Positions 36,288 to 45,955 of a DNA stretch of 64,000 bases are shown one piece after another. Position 1 is the first letter of the stretch. Each line of letters opens with the position of its first letter. A program made the translations under genes and the position numbers. Below the pieces are notes generated by a model. The model did no database searches. It was not told the DNA's origin and saw only the letters and a program-made list of their open reading frames with translations. The stretch is from Paenibacillus sonchi (lineage in GTDB: Bacteria; Bacillota; Bacilli; Paenibacillales; Paenibacillaceae): assembly GCF_016772475.1 (NCBI RefSeq), contig NZ_CP068595.1, positions 1,550,001 to 1,614,000 on the forward strand. The letters run 5' to 3'.

Positions 36288-37184
36288 TTAATCCAACACC
36301 CGCTCCATGTGTACAAGCTCACTCCGTACGCTGAATCCGGCGGCTTCCAGCCAGCCCCGCGTTCCAGAGTCGGCAGCCGGGGTATGCACCGTGCTCAGGC
36401 TGACCCCGCTTCCGCTATAGCTGAAGATACGGCTAAGCAGCAGATGGATAAGCTTCCCCCTCTCAGGGAGGTCATCGCGCAGCTTGCCGGGATACAGCTG
36501 AATCCCGCTGAGCTGCCCCGTCCCCGCATATCCCCGCCGGAACTGGACATACCCCAGTGCGGCTCCGTTCTGCTCGGCAATCAGACAGCGTCCGTCCTTG
36601 AGGCTGGGCCAGTGAGTCTGCCAGGGACCGGAATAGTCATAGAACGGCAGCACCGCCGCTTCTGCAGCCGCACACTCACGAATCTGCAGACCGGCTTCTT
36701 CACCGCTCCCCCAGGCTTGTTCCGGCGCCGCCGGGAACGAAGGCTCTCCGTCCAATGCGTAGAACAGCGTAGTTCCTTGCCCACGGTAGCCGTGCTTTTC
36801 ATATAGGGCAATCGCAGGCTCGTTCTGTACAAAGGCTTCCAGCCTGGCTGTCTGCGCTCCGGCGAGCTTGTATCTGCGGATGTTCTCTTCCAGCAGACGT
36901 CCGCCCATGCCCTGGCCCCTGTAGGCCGGAAGGACGGCAGTCCCTCCGTTCCAGGCCATGGTTTCCCCGTTCACCGTACGCAGCCCGTTCAGTGTGAAGC
37001 CCACCGCCTGCCCGTCTGCATAGAGCATGATGGATTCTTCCGGCAGCAGATCCTCGCGGTGGAACCTGCCCAGAAACGTCCGGCAGTCCATCTGCAAATT
37101 CGCATAGTAATCCTGAAACCCTGCATTCCAGGCAGCGAGTGTGTCCTGCAGCGGAATTTCGCTGAATGTTCTGAACGTAACCAT
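36288..37184 (-). CDS. GNAT family N-acetyltransferase
   Basis: A 298-residue acetyltransferase. The acetyl-CoA pyrophosphate loop is VLPAYRGQGMGGRLLEENIRRYKLAGAQTARLEAFVQNEPAIALYEKHGY (first GNAT domain, residues ~1-150). The C-terminal half has a weaker, second GNAT-like fold. Acceptor unknown. It starts at ATG 37184, overlapping the SDR stop codon by one base (TAATG), so it is translationally coupled to the upstream SDR gene. Confidence 0.9.
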   Translation of the reverse strand: MVTFRTFSEIPLQDTLAAWNAGFQDYYANLQMDCRTFLGRFHREDLLPEESIMLYADGQAVGFTLNGLRTVNGETMAWNGGTAVLPAYRGQGMGGRLLEENIRRYKLAGAQTARLEAFVQNEPAIALYEKHGYRGQGTTLFYALDGEPSFPAAPEQAWGSGEEAGLQIRECAAAEAAVLPFYDYSGPWQTHWPSLKDGRCLIAEQNGAALGYVQFRRGYAGTGQLSGIQLYPGKLRDDLPERGKLIHLLLSRIFSYSGSGVSLSTVHTPAADSGTRGWLEAAGFSVRSELVHMERVLD

Positions 37185-37972
37185 TACAGTGACTTCACCA
37201 TCCCGCCGTCGATCAGCAGAGACTGGCCGGTAATATAGGTATTGGCAAAAGACCCCAGGAACACGGCTGCCTTGCCGAACTCCTCCGGCGTTCCGCTTCG
37301 TCCGGCCGGAATTTGGGCCAGCGCCTCCTGCTCAACCTGCTCACGGGAGATGCCGCGGGCATCCGCCCGCTTGCCGTCCAGCTGCAGAATCCGGTCAGTG
37401 CCGATGCGCCCGGGAGCAAGCGAATTAATCAGGATGCCCTCCGGGGCAAGCTCCGTCGCAAGCGTCTTGAACAGCGCGCTCACACCCGCCCGGAAAACAT
37501 TCGAGAGGATCAGGCCGCCAATCGGCTGCTTGACCGAAACCGAGCTGACGCCCACAATGCGGCCCCCGCCGCTTGAACGCAAGTAAGTCAGCGCCTCGCG
37601 GATCATGCGCACCGTGCCCATCAGCGTAAGCTCATAGCCGCCGCTCCAGTCCGCGTCGGTCATCTCCTCAAAGCCGCCGCCCGGAGGACCTCCGGCATTG
37701 GTAACCAGCACATCCAGCCCGCCTCCGTATTCGGCGGCGGCTTCAATCGCCCGTCCGATCTCCTCCGGGCGGTTCACATCCATCCGCACCACGGCCACCT
37801 CACGACCGGTTGCCTCAGCAATGGCCCGCCGGGCCGCTTCAAGCTGCTCCAGGTTCCGGCTGGCGATGGTCACCTTCGCACCTTCGCGTGCGAATTCCAG
37901 CGCAGTAGCTAGTCCCAGCCCCTTGCTGGCTGCAGCGACAAATACCGATTTCCCTGTAAGACCCAAATCCAT
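37184..37972 (-). CDS. SDR family oxidoreductase with altered active site
   Basis: A 262-residue short-chain dehydrogenase/reductase-fold protein. The nucleotide-binding loop is VAAASKGLGLATALEFAREG, and NAGGPPGGGFEEM and SSVSVKQP follow in place. The catalytic YxxxK is missing: where it should be there is ILSNVFRAGVSALFKTLATEL, placing Ser for Tyr and Arg for Lys. This variant recurs in a known SDR subgroup with unclear chemistry. ATG 37972 has a GGAGGCGGAG site. The gene is first in a two-gene unit with an acetyltransferase. Confidence 0.9.
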   Translation of the reverse strand: MDLGLTGKSVFVAAASKGLGLATALEFAREGAKVTIASRNLEQLEAARRAIAEATGREVAVVRMDVNRPEEIGRAIEAAAEYGGGLDVLVTNAGGPPGGGFEEMTDADWSGGYELTLMGTVRMIREALTYLRSSGGGRIVGVSSVSVKQPIGGLILSNVFRAGVSALFKTLATELAPEGILINSLAPGRIGTDRILQLDGKRADARGISREQVEQEALAQIPAGRSGTPEEFGKAAVFLGSFANTYITGQSLLIDGGMVKSL

Positions 37973-38196
37973 TCTCTCCGCCTCCTTGTTCCGATACCCC
38001 GGGGGCCGGTTGCCTGAGTAACCGGCCAGCACAGCCGAGGCCCAGGTTTCCGTACCGGTAGTTCCGGTAATGCTAGTTTCCGTGCTGCCAGTAATCGGCA
38101 GCCGATAAACTAATTGTAGTATAGCCCGGACCCCGGGTCCAGACTCCCGCCCTTCAGCTTGAGCATGGGCAAAAGCAAACCGGCCACTAATTCTTC

Positions 38197-38478
38197 AACA
38201 ACGGCATTTCTACCGTTATTTCCAAGCAAACTGGCCGCCGCACCTCCAACAACGGCATTTCTACCGTTATTTCCAAGCAAACTGGCCGCCGCACCTCCAA
38301 CAACGGCATTTCTGCCGTTGTTTCCAAGCAAACTGACCGCCGCACCTCCAACAACGGCATTTCTGCCGTTGTTTCCAAGCAAACTGACCGCCGCACCTCC
38401 AACAACGGCATCTCTGCCGTTGTTTCCAAGCAAACTGACCGCCGCACCTCCAACAACGGCATTTCTGCCGTTGTTTCC
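38197..38478. repeat. six-unit 51-bp palindromic repeat array (family A)
   Basis: Inverted repeats AACAACGGCATTTCTGCCGTTGTT or close variants begin at 38197, 38248, 38299, 38350, 38401 and 38452, exactly 51 bp apart. The intervening sequence (TCCAAGCAAACTGACCGCCG type) is almost identical between units. One unit of the same family is found in the array at 2677-2856. A 17-residue repeat (TTAFLPLFPSKLAAAPP) is encoded in one open frame, but there is no start signal, and the opposite frames are open too, so it is read as non-coding. It occupies most of the gap 37973-38508. Confidence 0.92.
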
Positions 38479-38508
38479 AAGCCGCCTCCTTAAGGGCAAA
38501 CAAACCAA

Positions 38509-38542
38509 ATAGCGGTGAGCCCGCCAGCGCGCTCACCGCTAT
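38509..38542 (-). terminator. terminator of the exopolysaccharide operon
   Basis: ATAGCGGTGAGC (38509-38520) pairs perfectly with GCTCACCGCTAT (38531-38542), followed on the minus strand by TTGGTTTG. It is downstream of the last gene of the operon. Confidence 0.8.
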
Positions 38543-38568
38543 CTATACAGATACAGACTATTTAACGG

Positions 38569-39423
38569 CTACACATCATACTCCAGCTGTTTCTTGGCCT
38601 GCAATATGAAATCGAACGGGTTCTCAACCGTTTCTGCCTCATATTGCACAGCCCCGATTTTCAGCCCCAGATTCACCTTGTATTTGGCCGAGAACTCTGT
38701 ATCATTCAATTCCTGAAGCTTGAATTTGATCCGCTCAATGACAATCTTGGCCCCCTCGCGGTCCGTGAACAGCAGCAGCCCCCAAGTGGCGTCCTCCTTG
38801 TCCAGCAGATACAGCGCATCATTGGTGCGGATACTGGACTGGCTGAGCTGGGACACATCGTAGATCGCCTCGGACAATTGCTCCTCCGGGATCAGGCGGC
38901 GAATTTCACTCCAATACTTTACCTTGACCACCAGCAGTGTCAGCGGAATGCTGTAGCGGGTGGAGATTCCCGTGAACAAGCTGGCATCCTTTTGAAAAGA
39001 AATAATGTTCCGCAGATCGGTGTTCTCGTCGACGGCGGCAAGATTGGCCGTTCTTATCTCCAGCCGCTCATTCTCGGCCTGAAGCTCCCGGGTTCTGGAT
39101 GCAAAAACCCAGATTACTACTGTAAGCAGCGGGGTCATAATCAGCCAGAAATACGTATTGACGCCAATAGTCCCGCCCTCCGACACCGTCTGGTAGAGGA
39201 CGAAGAAGCCGTAACCGAAAATAAACGCCAGATTCAGCACCAGCCCCGCAGTCACGGTAGTGAAATAGGTAACCAGCGCCAGCAGAAAAGCAATATTCAA
39301 AATAATAATGTTCTGGATGTATTGATCGGGCGAACCTGCGATAAAGACGATACATATGAAGTTCAGCACCAGGAACACCAGAAAAGCGAGATCGGAAAAA
39401 AGGCTGCTGCGGTTACGTCTCAC
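38569..39423 (-). CDS. YdaK-like membrane c-di-GMP receptor with degenerate GGDEF domain
   Basis: A 284-residue protein with about four TM helices (residues ~8-110), a short coiled linker (RTRELQAENERLEIR) and a GGDEF-fold domain. The catalytic GGDEF is replaced by DKEDA, so cyclase activity is not expected, but RTND lies exactly five residues before it, matching the product-binding I-site (RxxD). This is the pattern of Bacillus subtilis YdaK, a c-di-GMP receptor controlling exopolysaccharide synthesis. It starts at GTG 39423 after a G-rich site and overlaps the BcsB-like gene. Last gene of the operon. Receptor role is inferred from family and motif. Confidence 0.85.
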   Translation of the reverse strand: MRRNRSSLFSDLAFLVFLVLNFICIVFIAGSPDQYIQNIIILNIAFLLALVTYFTTVTAGLVLNLAFIFGYGFFVLYQTVSEGGTIGVNTYFWLIMTPLLTVVIWVFASRTRELQAENERLEIRTANLAAVDENTDLRNIISFQKDASLFTGISTRYSIPLTLLVVKVKYWSEIRRLIPEEQLSEAIYDVSQLSQSSIRTNDALYLLDKEDATWGLLLFTDREGAKIVIERIKFKLQELNDTEFSAKYKVNLGLKIGAVQYEAETVENPFDFILQAKKQLEYDV

Positions 39424-41512
39424 GCTTATCCCCCCGTTTCTTCATATGTTTGCGGAACAGCAGAAGCAGCGAGACAAGCACCAGCGTGACCGCAAGCACA
39501 ACCGCCACCACGAAGCCCAGCACCTCGCTGCGTTCCGTGATTTGCGAAATCACAGAGTCCTTGCCGGCTCCTGTAATCGTTTTGAAGCGGTATGCGCTGA
39601 CGTTGCCGTCCTTGTCAGCGGTCACCCCGTCGCCATATACCTTCCATTTGTCCTTATCGCTCGCGATCAGCTTAGAGACCAGATACATATCCTCCGTGCT
39701 GACTCCGGTTACTGCCATGAAGCCCCGCCCGTTCTCATACGGGGATTCCAGCAGCTGCAGCGTGCCGATCTCCGCCCCATACTGTTCATCGATGCTGATC
39801 TTCTCATTGGAGAGAATCGTGGACCCATCCTTGCTGTACCGGAAATACAGCTTGTCATTGTTGTCACGGATCACCTTGTTATCTTTATAGGAGCCGATGG
39901 CGATTATATTGTTGTTCTTCAGATTCTCTGCACTGACAGCATCCGTGTAAAAGTGGACATCCCCTGTATTGCCGCCTGCATATTGACCCAACAGATTGAA
40001 AATATTCGCCAGGCTCCGGTACGTGTAGTTGTCCATTTTCTGCGGAAGCACCACCGCCACATGGTTGTAGATCTCATCCCGCAGGAACGGATACGGATAA
40101 TTGTTGAACAGCAAATCCGTGCGGTCCTTGGTGTTCAATTGCATCGCAGTTTCCTTGCTGATGTAGGCCCAGGGCATTTCCCCCGTATTCGGGGTACAGA
40201 TGGCATTGTTCATTTCCAGATCAAATGCCACGGTCACCGAGAAATTGCCGGAGATATTCAGGCTCTGCGGGATCGCCAGATTCAGTATATCGCCGTTTGC
40301 CAGCTCCTTGGTCAGCCGCTTGCTGCCGATCGGTGTATCGTTGATGCTTACCGTCACCAGCGAGCGGCCGAAGTCCAGATTCTCCGCATAGCGGAAATCA
40401 AGGCTGATTTTGCCGGAATCGGCAATCGAACGGTTCGAAGGCAGCGTGACGAAGTAGGTCTGTTCCTGATGGTTCGGACCGGTCAGCTTATCTCCGGTTT
40501 CGGTAAAGGTCACATTGGAGCTGATAGCCAAAGCCGGTGATGACACATCGGTGGCATCATCAATGACCTTCTTGTCGCTGCTGATCTGGCTGACCAGCTG
40601 ACGGTTGGCGAGCAGCCGCCCGGCCTTGATCAGCAGGCTCTCATCTTTGGAAGTGACGACCAGCGTAGGCCGGCTATCCTTGTCCAGCAATTGGATAAGG
40701 GCATGCTCTTCCAGGTCTACGGAAGCATCAAGCTGATGCTTCAGCCCACCCGGTATATGGTCCGCCAGGGCCAGCAGCACCACAAGCCCCCTGTCTCTGA
40801 CGGCTTCTTCAGTGTAAGGCAGCAGCGGAAGCGTTTTGTCAGCTAAGGTATTGGCCTTGGCGAAGCCTGATAAGGCATAGGTGGCCGCCTCCAGTTCAGA
40901 ACCGCTGGCATGGCCCGGCACACTCAGGAGGCTTTGGCCTCTTTTCACGTAATCCATACCGGAGAACCGCTCGCTGAAATCGCTGATTCCCCCATCCAGG
41001 GCTTTGGGCATATAGGCTACCGCAACACTGGAGGTGTTGAACAGATGCAGCCAATTATCCGGTGTGTTGTCCACGTAGCAGACCTGGTTATTCTCTGCGG
41101 CTGTCCGCAGGTAGCCCTGAATGCTTAGCGTATTCACTCCTTGCTTCAAAAAGCTCTTTGGTGCCGGAATGGTCACACTCTGCTCCCCGTTGTTTTGCAA
41201 AGAAGGCCTGAAGGAGTAGAAAGGACTGCCGTTCAGGGACAGTGTGACACTGGAAATCTGGTCTTCGGTGATTTGTGAAACCTGAAAATGCAGATTGACC
41301 TTAAGGTCCTGCACATTCCAGTAATCCATTACTGTGAAATACTGCTGCTGCTGCGAGCTTGTTCCCGTAAGTGAACTGTCGCTGCCGGTAAACGTTGTCT
41401 CGTACGTCAGCCTTCCGTCGCCCGGGACCGCCGCTGCTGCGGAAGCCGCCTGGAGCGGGATCAGGAAAAGGGAGAGGCAGAGCGCCCACATCATGATCTG
41501 TTTTTTGTTCAT
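39413..41512 (-). CDS. BcsB/YdaN-like exopolysaccharide synthase partner
   Basis: A 699-residue exported membrane protein. Signal peptide (MMWALCLSLFLIPLQAASAAAAV), a long extracytoplasmic beta-rich region with repeated carbohydrate-binding-like modules (VNLHFQVSQITEDQISSVTLSLNGSPFYSF; KISLDFRYAENLDFGRSLVTVSINDTPIGS), and a C-terminal TM helix (GFVVAVVLAVTLVLVSLLLLF) before KHMKKRGDKRET. The layout matches BcsB, which guides glucan from BcsA, and Bacillus YdaN. ATG 41512 has AGGAG upstream; the frame opens earlier inside the synthase gene. Its end overlaps the YdaK-like gene start. Confidence 0.88.
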   Translation of the reverse strand: MNKKQIMMWALCLSLFLIPLQAASAAAAVPGDGRLTYETTFTGSDSSLTGTSSQQQQYFTVMDYWNVQDLKVNLHFQVSQITEDQISSVTLSLNGSPFYSFRPSLQNNGEQSVTIPAPKSFLKQGVNTLSIQGYLRTAAENNQVCYVDNTPDNWLHLFNTSSVAVAYMPKALDGGISDFSERFSGMDYVKRGQSLLSVPGHASGSELEAATYALSGFAKANTLADKTLPLLPYTEEAVRDRGLVVLLALADHIPGGLKHQLDASVDLEEHALIQLLDKDSRPTLVVTSKDESLLIKAGRLLANRQLVSQISSDKKVIDDATDVSSPALAISSNVTFTETGDKLTGPNHQEQTYFVTLPSNRSIADSGKISLDFRYAENLDFGRSLVTVSINDTPIGSKRLTKELANGDILNLAIPQSLNISGNFSVTVAFDLEMNNAICTPNTGEMPWAYISKETAMQLNTKDRTDLLFNNYPYPFLRDEIYNHVAVVLPQKMDNYTYRSLANIFNLLGQYAGGNTGDVHFYTDAVSAENLKNNNIIAIGSYKDNKVIRDNNDKLYFRYSKDGSTILSNEKISIDEQYGAEIGTLQLLESPYENGRGFMAVTGVSTEDMYLVSKLIASDKDKWKVYGDGVTADKDGNVSAYRFKTITGAGKDSVISQITERSEVLGFVVAVVLAVTLVLVSLLLLFRKHMKKRGDKRET

Positions 41513-41555
41513 AGTCCGTATCTCCTGTTTCACTGATTTCTTGGCCTGCAGAGGC

Positions 41556-42806
41556 CTAGTAGCGTTCCGTCTTGTACCATTTGGCTTCCCGTTTGAAGAT
41601 GACATCTTTGAGATAGTTGTATAGCCCGTAAGCGGCAACGACCATCCACAGCTGGCAGTAGGATACATACATCAGCAGAATGATCCAGAGATTGGACAGG
41701 CTCATCTCGCCCTTCTCTGTCGTCAGCGTGACGAAGATGCCCACTACAAACAGGATGATCGCAAGCAGCCACAAGAAGCTGCTGAGTCCGGCAATGGTCG
41801 TATGCACATAGCCCATCGCATGCAGCACAAGCAGCAGGTCCGAGGTGACCAGCGAAATCAGCAGCAGGAAGTAGATGGACAGATAGTACAGGATATCGAA
41901 ACGGATTTTGGCCGCCGAGCGGTCGAACAGCAGCGGAATGTTTTTGACAATGACATAGATATTTCCCTTGGCCCAGCGCGTTCGCTGTTTGAACCAGACT
42001 TTCACGGTCTGCGGCTCCTGCTCCCAGGTGACGGATTTCGGCTGGAATTTGATCCGGTAGCCCATCATGTAAATGCGGAAACTGATCTCCGTGTCTTCAG
42101 CGATTGCTTTGACATCCCAGCCGCCGATGCTCTCCACAATCGACCTGCGCATAATGAAGTTGGTGCCGGGGATCGTGCACAGCTTGAACAGCTTCCAGCG
42201 CCCGGCCTGGGCCATCCATTGAAACGACAGCGTCTCAATATTAATAAACCGGGTGAGCAGGCTCGCATCACGGTTGCGGGTCCGGAATTTGCCGATCACC
42301 GCACCGAGCGTGGCATCATTCATGATCTCGGCGACCAGATACCTCAGCGCGGTCCGCTCCGGCGTATTGTCCGCATCATAGATTGCAATCAATTCTCCCC
42401 GGCTGCGGGTGAAGCCGATGTTCAGCGCATTGGACTTTCCTTTGCCCCCCGTGACCGCATCCGTGTTGATGATAATCAGATTGCGCTCCGGCTGGCGGCT
42501 CTGAATGCGGCCCAGCAGCTCAGCGCTGTTGTCGGAGGAGTTGTCATTGATCACAATAATCTCGTACCGGTCATGCGGGTAATCCAGCGCCAGCAGGGAT
42601 TCGACGGTTTTGCTGATCACAACGCCCTCGTTGTGTGCAGGCACCATAATCGTAACAAACGGATACTCGCCCTTAATCTCCGGGACATTCTCATTTTCGG
42701 TTTTAATATAGTACAGATAGCCCGCTATAATCAGAGCCACGTTGACCAGCAGCAGGGACCAGATGCAGATCACCGCAATCACCATCAGCACATCCGAGAT
42801 CGTCAT
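41556..42806 (-). CDS. family 2 polysaccharide synthase (YdaM/BcsA-like)
   Basis: A 416-residue processive glycosyltransferase. N-terminal TM helix (LMVIAVICIWSLLLVNVALIIAGY), GT2 domain with VTIMVPAHNEGVVISKTV, DxD-type AIYDADN, acceptor TED-like AIAEDTEISF, and the processivity motif QRTRW (KQRTRWAKGN), followed by about four TM helices. This matches the cellulose/hyaluronan-synthase type. No PilZ domain is fused, so c-di-GMP control would have to come from a separate protein, such as the YdaK-like receptor at the end of the operon. Product not predictable. Confidence 0.93.
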   Translation of the reverse strand: MTISDVLMVIAVICIWSLLLVNVALIIAGYLYYIKTENENVPEIKGEYPFVTIMVPAHNEGVVISKTVESLLALDYPHDRYEIIVINDNSSDNSAELLGRIQSRQPERNLIIINTDAVTGGKGKSNALNIGFTRSRGELIAIYDADNTPERTALRYLVAEIMNDATLGAVIGKFRTRNRDASLLTRFINIETLSFQWMAQAGRWKLFKLCTIPGTNFIMRRSIVESIGGWDVKAIAEDTEISFRIYMMGYRIKFQPKSVTWEQEPQTVKVWFKQRTRWAKGNIYVIVKNIPLLFDRSAAKIRFDILYYLSIYFLLLISLVTSDLLLVLHAMGYVHTTIAGLSSFLWLLAIILFVVGIFVTLTTEKGEMSLSNLWIILLMYVSYCQLWMVVAAYGLYNYLKDVIFKREAKWYKTERY

Positions 42807-42831
42807 TTTGTTCTCCTACATCCAATTTTCA

Positions 42832-44397
42832 TTATTTCAAATATTTCTTCCGGTACAGCCTGTACCCGATAGAGAGCAGGCCTCCGAACAGCAGCAGGGT
42901 CACAATAATCACTATGATAAAAAATTTGCTCTGCACACTGAACAGCTTCGTGAAGCTGCGGACCTGCTCTTCCTTGTATTGATAATCACTGCTTATGGCC
43001 TCCGGGGCATAACCGACATTCAGAGGGGTGCCGTTCACCAGAACCACCCCATCCTCCGAGACCACCGTATTCTCATCCGTAACGGTTTGGTGCCCTCCCT
43101 GCTTATAATCGGCAAAAGAGATCCACTGCCGTTCCAGTGTCTGCAGCAGCGCATCCAGGCCGGCTTCATCTTCAGGAAGCTCTGCGGTTACTGCTGTATT
43201 CAGCGGCAGCTGCGGCATGGCATGGCCGTGGTGCTCCAGCCGCTGCAGGTACTCCGGTGTCAGACTGTAGAGAGAGGAAGCGAATGCCTTGGAGACATTC
43301 GTCTGTTCCATATGCAGGACAGTCTCGTCCGGGAACAGCACAGCGGAGTCGAAAAAGCCCATGCCCGCTTCCGCATACTCCCTGTCATACGCCCAATATA
43401 GGTTCGCACCGATGCCAAGCGGCGCAATGCCGTTCTTCACCAGCAGATTCACAAATCCGCTCATCTTCCGCCCGAGCGTATGATCACTGCTGTTAATGGA
43501 GGGCATTACCTCCGGCGCATTCACCAGAATGCTGCCATTCCGCGACTGAACCACCTTCAGGGCGTCCAGGTAGCGCTGCATCGCCGGAAAATCGGTGTTA
43601 CTGAACACCGGGCGGATACTGGCGATAAACGGAATCCCCGACTTGTATAGACGGTCTGCCGCCGCCTCCAGCAGGTCAAGGTCGGAGAACGGATAGATCT
43701 CTCTCAAGACAAGAAAGGTCTGCGGTACAGTCTTGTTCCCCAGCCATTCCCTAAGCACAGAGGCCATGCCCACGACACTGGCATTGTCCCGCTCCAGATA
43801 AGGGACATACGTATAGCTTCCGGCCGAGGCCGCAAAAGGCAGCTTCCGGCCGCTGCTCTTCAGGGTAAAGCTGCCATAGGTGCGTTCCGCCTTCACGGCC
43901 GCGATATAAGCCATCCCCCTTACCTGAAGATCAGAAGCAGTGAACTCCCCAACCGTGAGATCGGCAAGGTCTTCATCTGCGGTTCCTGCAGTCAGCTGCA
44001 TGTCCTTCAACAGCCTGGCGGGAGGATGATAGCCTACATGCAGTGCCTGCCCCGTATAGCGCTCCGCATCCTCAAGATAACTCCGGTCCGCAGGAGCAAG
44101 ATCCGCAGCATTCATTACCGTGATGACCCGGGTAAAAGAATCCATAGTCCCCGGCTCGTAATGATCGAGGCTGAGAAGTGTCACCTGGCAGCCCATGGCG
44201 GACAGCAGCCGCTGCAGCTCACTTACATTGCCTTCCCGAACAGTGCCTTTGCCCAGGCTGTCGTATAGAAGCAGCACCCTCTGCGGAGCGGAGGCGTCCT
44301 GCGCAGCCCGGGCCTGTACCGGCGGAGCGGCAGACAGCAGTACAAGAACAGTAACGATCAGCGGCAGCAGCAGACGGGCAATCCTCCGTTGGTTCAA
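42832..44397 (-). CDS. YdaL-like DUF2334 membrane-anchored protein
   Basis: A 521-residue protein with a signal peptide (LLLPLIVTVLVLLSAAPPVQARA), a NodB/deacetylase-like DUF2334 domain (RVLLLYDSLGKGTVREGN; TFLVLREIYPFSDLDLLEAAADRLYKSGIPFIASIRPVF), and a C-terminal TM helix (SKFFIIVIIVTLLLFGGLLSIGYRL) with a KKYLK tail. DUF2334 belongs to the polysaccharide-deacetylase-like superfamily; the standard HxxxH metal motif is not evident, so activity is unsure. Starts at TTG 44397, overlapping the stop of the upstream gene (TTGA). Probable modifier of the exopolysaccharide outside the membrane. Confidence 0.85.
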   Translation of the reverse strand: MNQRRIARLLLPLIVTVLVLLSAAPPVQARAAQDASAPQRVLLLYDSLGKGTVREGNVSELQRLLSAMGCQVTLLSLDHYEPGTMDSFTRVITVMNAADLAPADRSYLEDAERYTGQALHVGYHPPARLLKDMQLTAGTADEDLADLTVGEFTASDLQVRGMAYIAAVKAERTYGSFTLKSSGRKLPFAASAGSYTYVPYLERDNASVVGMASVLREWLGNKTVPQTFLVLREIYPFSDLDLLEAAADRLYKSGIPFIASIRPVFSNTDFPAMQRYLDALKVVQSRNGSILVNAPEVMPSINSSDHTLGRKMSGFVNLLVKNGIAPLGIGANLYWAYDREYAEAGMGFFDSAVLFPDETVLHMEQTNVSKAFASSLYSLTPEYLQRLEHHGHAMPQLPLNTAVTAELPEDEAGLDALLQTLERQWISFADYKQGGHQTVTDENTVVSEDGVVLVNGTPLNVGYAPEAISSDYQYKEEQVRSFTKLFSVQSKFFIIVIIVTLLLFGGLLSIGYRLYRKKYLK

Positions 44398-45930
44398 GCG
44401 CTCACACCCTTCTGCACCTCAGGATATTGCCCTGCCTTGCTGGCCGCAGGATGGCGGCCGGCCGACACCTTGCGGCCAATCACATCAGCCGCCAGCATGA
44501 AGGTGACCAAATCGAAGCATAAAGTGAACAGGAATTCATGCTTCGAAATGTCGGCGTCCCCCGCTCCGATAATCGAGACGAAAATCCCCGACAGGCCGAC
44601 CCCCATGCTGGCCAGAATCAGCACCATCCGCTGTAAGGCCCGCATATTCCGGGCTTTGACGGCCTTCACGAAGGAAGGCATATAGAGGCCAATAACCAGC
44701 GCCATCCAGAGCAGGATGAAGCCGAAGGTTTTGGGTGCAAGCTTTTGCTTAAGCAGGCTGTAGGCCGTAAAAAATGGCTCTGGGCCCGGAAAGCCTTGCC
44801 TTCCGACTCTTCATAATTGCCCATCGCCGCAGGCTTGATCGAAAAAGCGCTGCGGGCCGCCACATTCAGAATGGAACCAAGCTGGTCGGGATTCGTTGCA
44901 TAGTATTTGAGGATAGAGCCAAAACCGTAGCGGCTGTAGAAATCCTTTTCAAGCATTGGCGAATTCACATCCACCGTCCCATATTGCTCGTAATAGATGC
45001 TGCCCTTCAGAATGGCGTACTGCTCATCGATTCCGAATGATTTCAGCGTTGTTTCCGGATTGGAGGATTCCTTCAGCACCCCCGGGTCATGGCATGATAT
45101 TGGTTGATATTCACAAATTCTTTGGAGATGTTCAGGTAGGTAGCTATTCCGGCCAACATCAGCAGCGCCATGGAGACAAGCGTCAGGCTGCGGAACAGAC
45201 GGTCCCGCCGGATCCAGACGAGCGATATTCCGAGCACAGCAATAATCATCCCCACCGGGGCATTCTGCTGCTTCGAGGTCGTCAAAATGATGCTGCTGAG
45301 GACGAACAGGCCGAGAAGAGCATAGTCGTTGTATCTTTTGCGGTAGAGCAGCAGCCAGGAGGCGAACACGAAGATCATCATGATCATGACGACACTTTCA
45401 CTGTAAAAAGAGTTGAAATAGGCGGTGTATCCCGTATCTCCGAACACCAAAACGGCGATAACGGCAATAATCATGCCTTGCTTGCGCGACATTTTGCAGG
45501 TGACCGCCTCGATTAAAAGATAGATGGCAGCAACATAAAGAACCGTGTAAATGGCTGCCTGAAAACGGATGTCGAACACGGTGCTGCTGAAGACCAGCTT
45601 ATTCAGACCCATAGACAGCTTGATGAACAAAGACTGGGAGGAATCCAGGGTCGCGCCATTCTCGTTATAGTACTGATAGATTCCAAAATGCTTCACGAAA
45701 TAGCCAAAATACTTGCTGTCATAGTCAGGCAGGTTGAAATAGAGGCCATTGCTGTAAATGTTGCGGAAAAAGTCGCCGTTGTCGGCCATTCCTATGTAAG
45801 GAGCTGTAAACAAAGCAATAACCGTAACCAGCAGTACACCGAAGGCTGCTGCAAAAGCGGGCGAGACCCGCAGTCCGGCGGGCATGATCTGCTGCCGCAG
45901 CGTTGTTTTTACAAGGTTGTCTTCAATCAT
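44394..45930 (-). CDS. polytopic membrane protein, WsfD-like glycan transferase candidate (two frameshifts)
   Basis: A ~512-residue multi-TM protein once two frameshifts are repaired. The first part has TM1 (FAAAFGVLLVTVIALFTAPYIGM) followed by DNGDFFRNIYSNGLYF, a large loop, and about seven further helices; the C-terminal part adds three more. The arrangement of an acidic DNGD loop after TM1 is typical of GT-C transferases that use lipid-linked sugars, and the pattern recalls WsfD-type hexose transferases; this match is from memory and tentative. Frames join if one base is added in CCCCC 45079-45083 and one in AAAAAA 44769-44774. It sits between the GH8-like and DUF2334 genes. Bacillus subtilis ydaJKLMN has no such gene. 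Confidence 0.75.
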
Positions 45931-45955
45931 GCGGGCTCACCTTCGTTACTGTGGT

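Noticed and set aside
38197..38478. CRISPR array
   Set aside because: The sequences between repeats are nearly identical rather than unique spacers, and no cas gene is in the window.
38159..38512. 117-residue repeat protein encoded across the family A array
   Set aside because: No ribosome-binding site, and three or more frames on both strands are open simply because 51 is a multiple of three; the conserved feature is the DNA hairpin.
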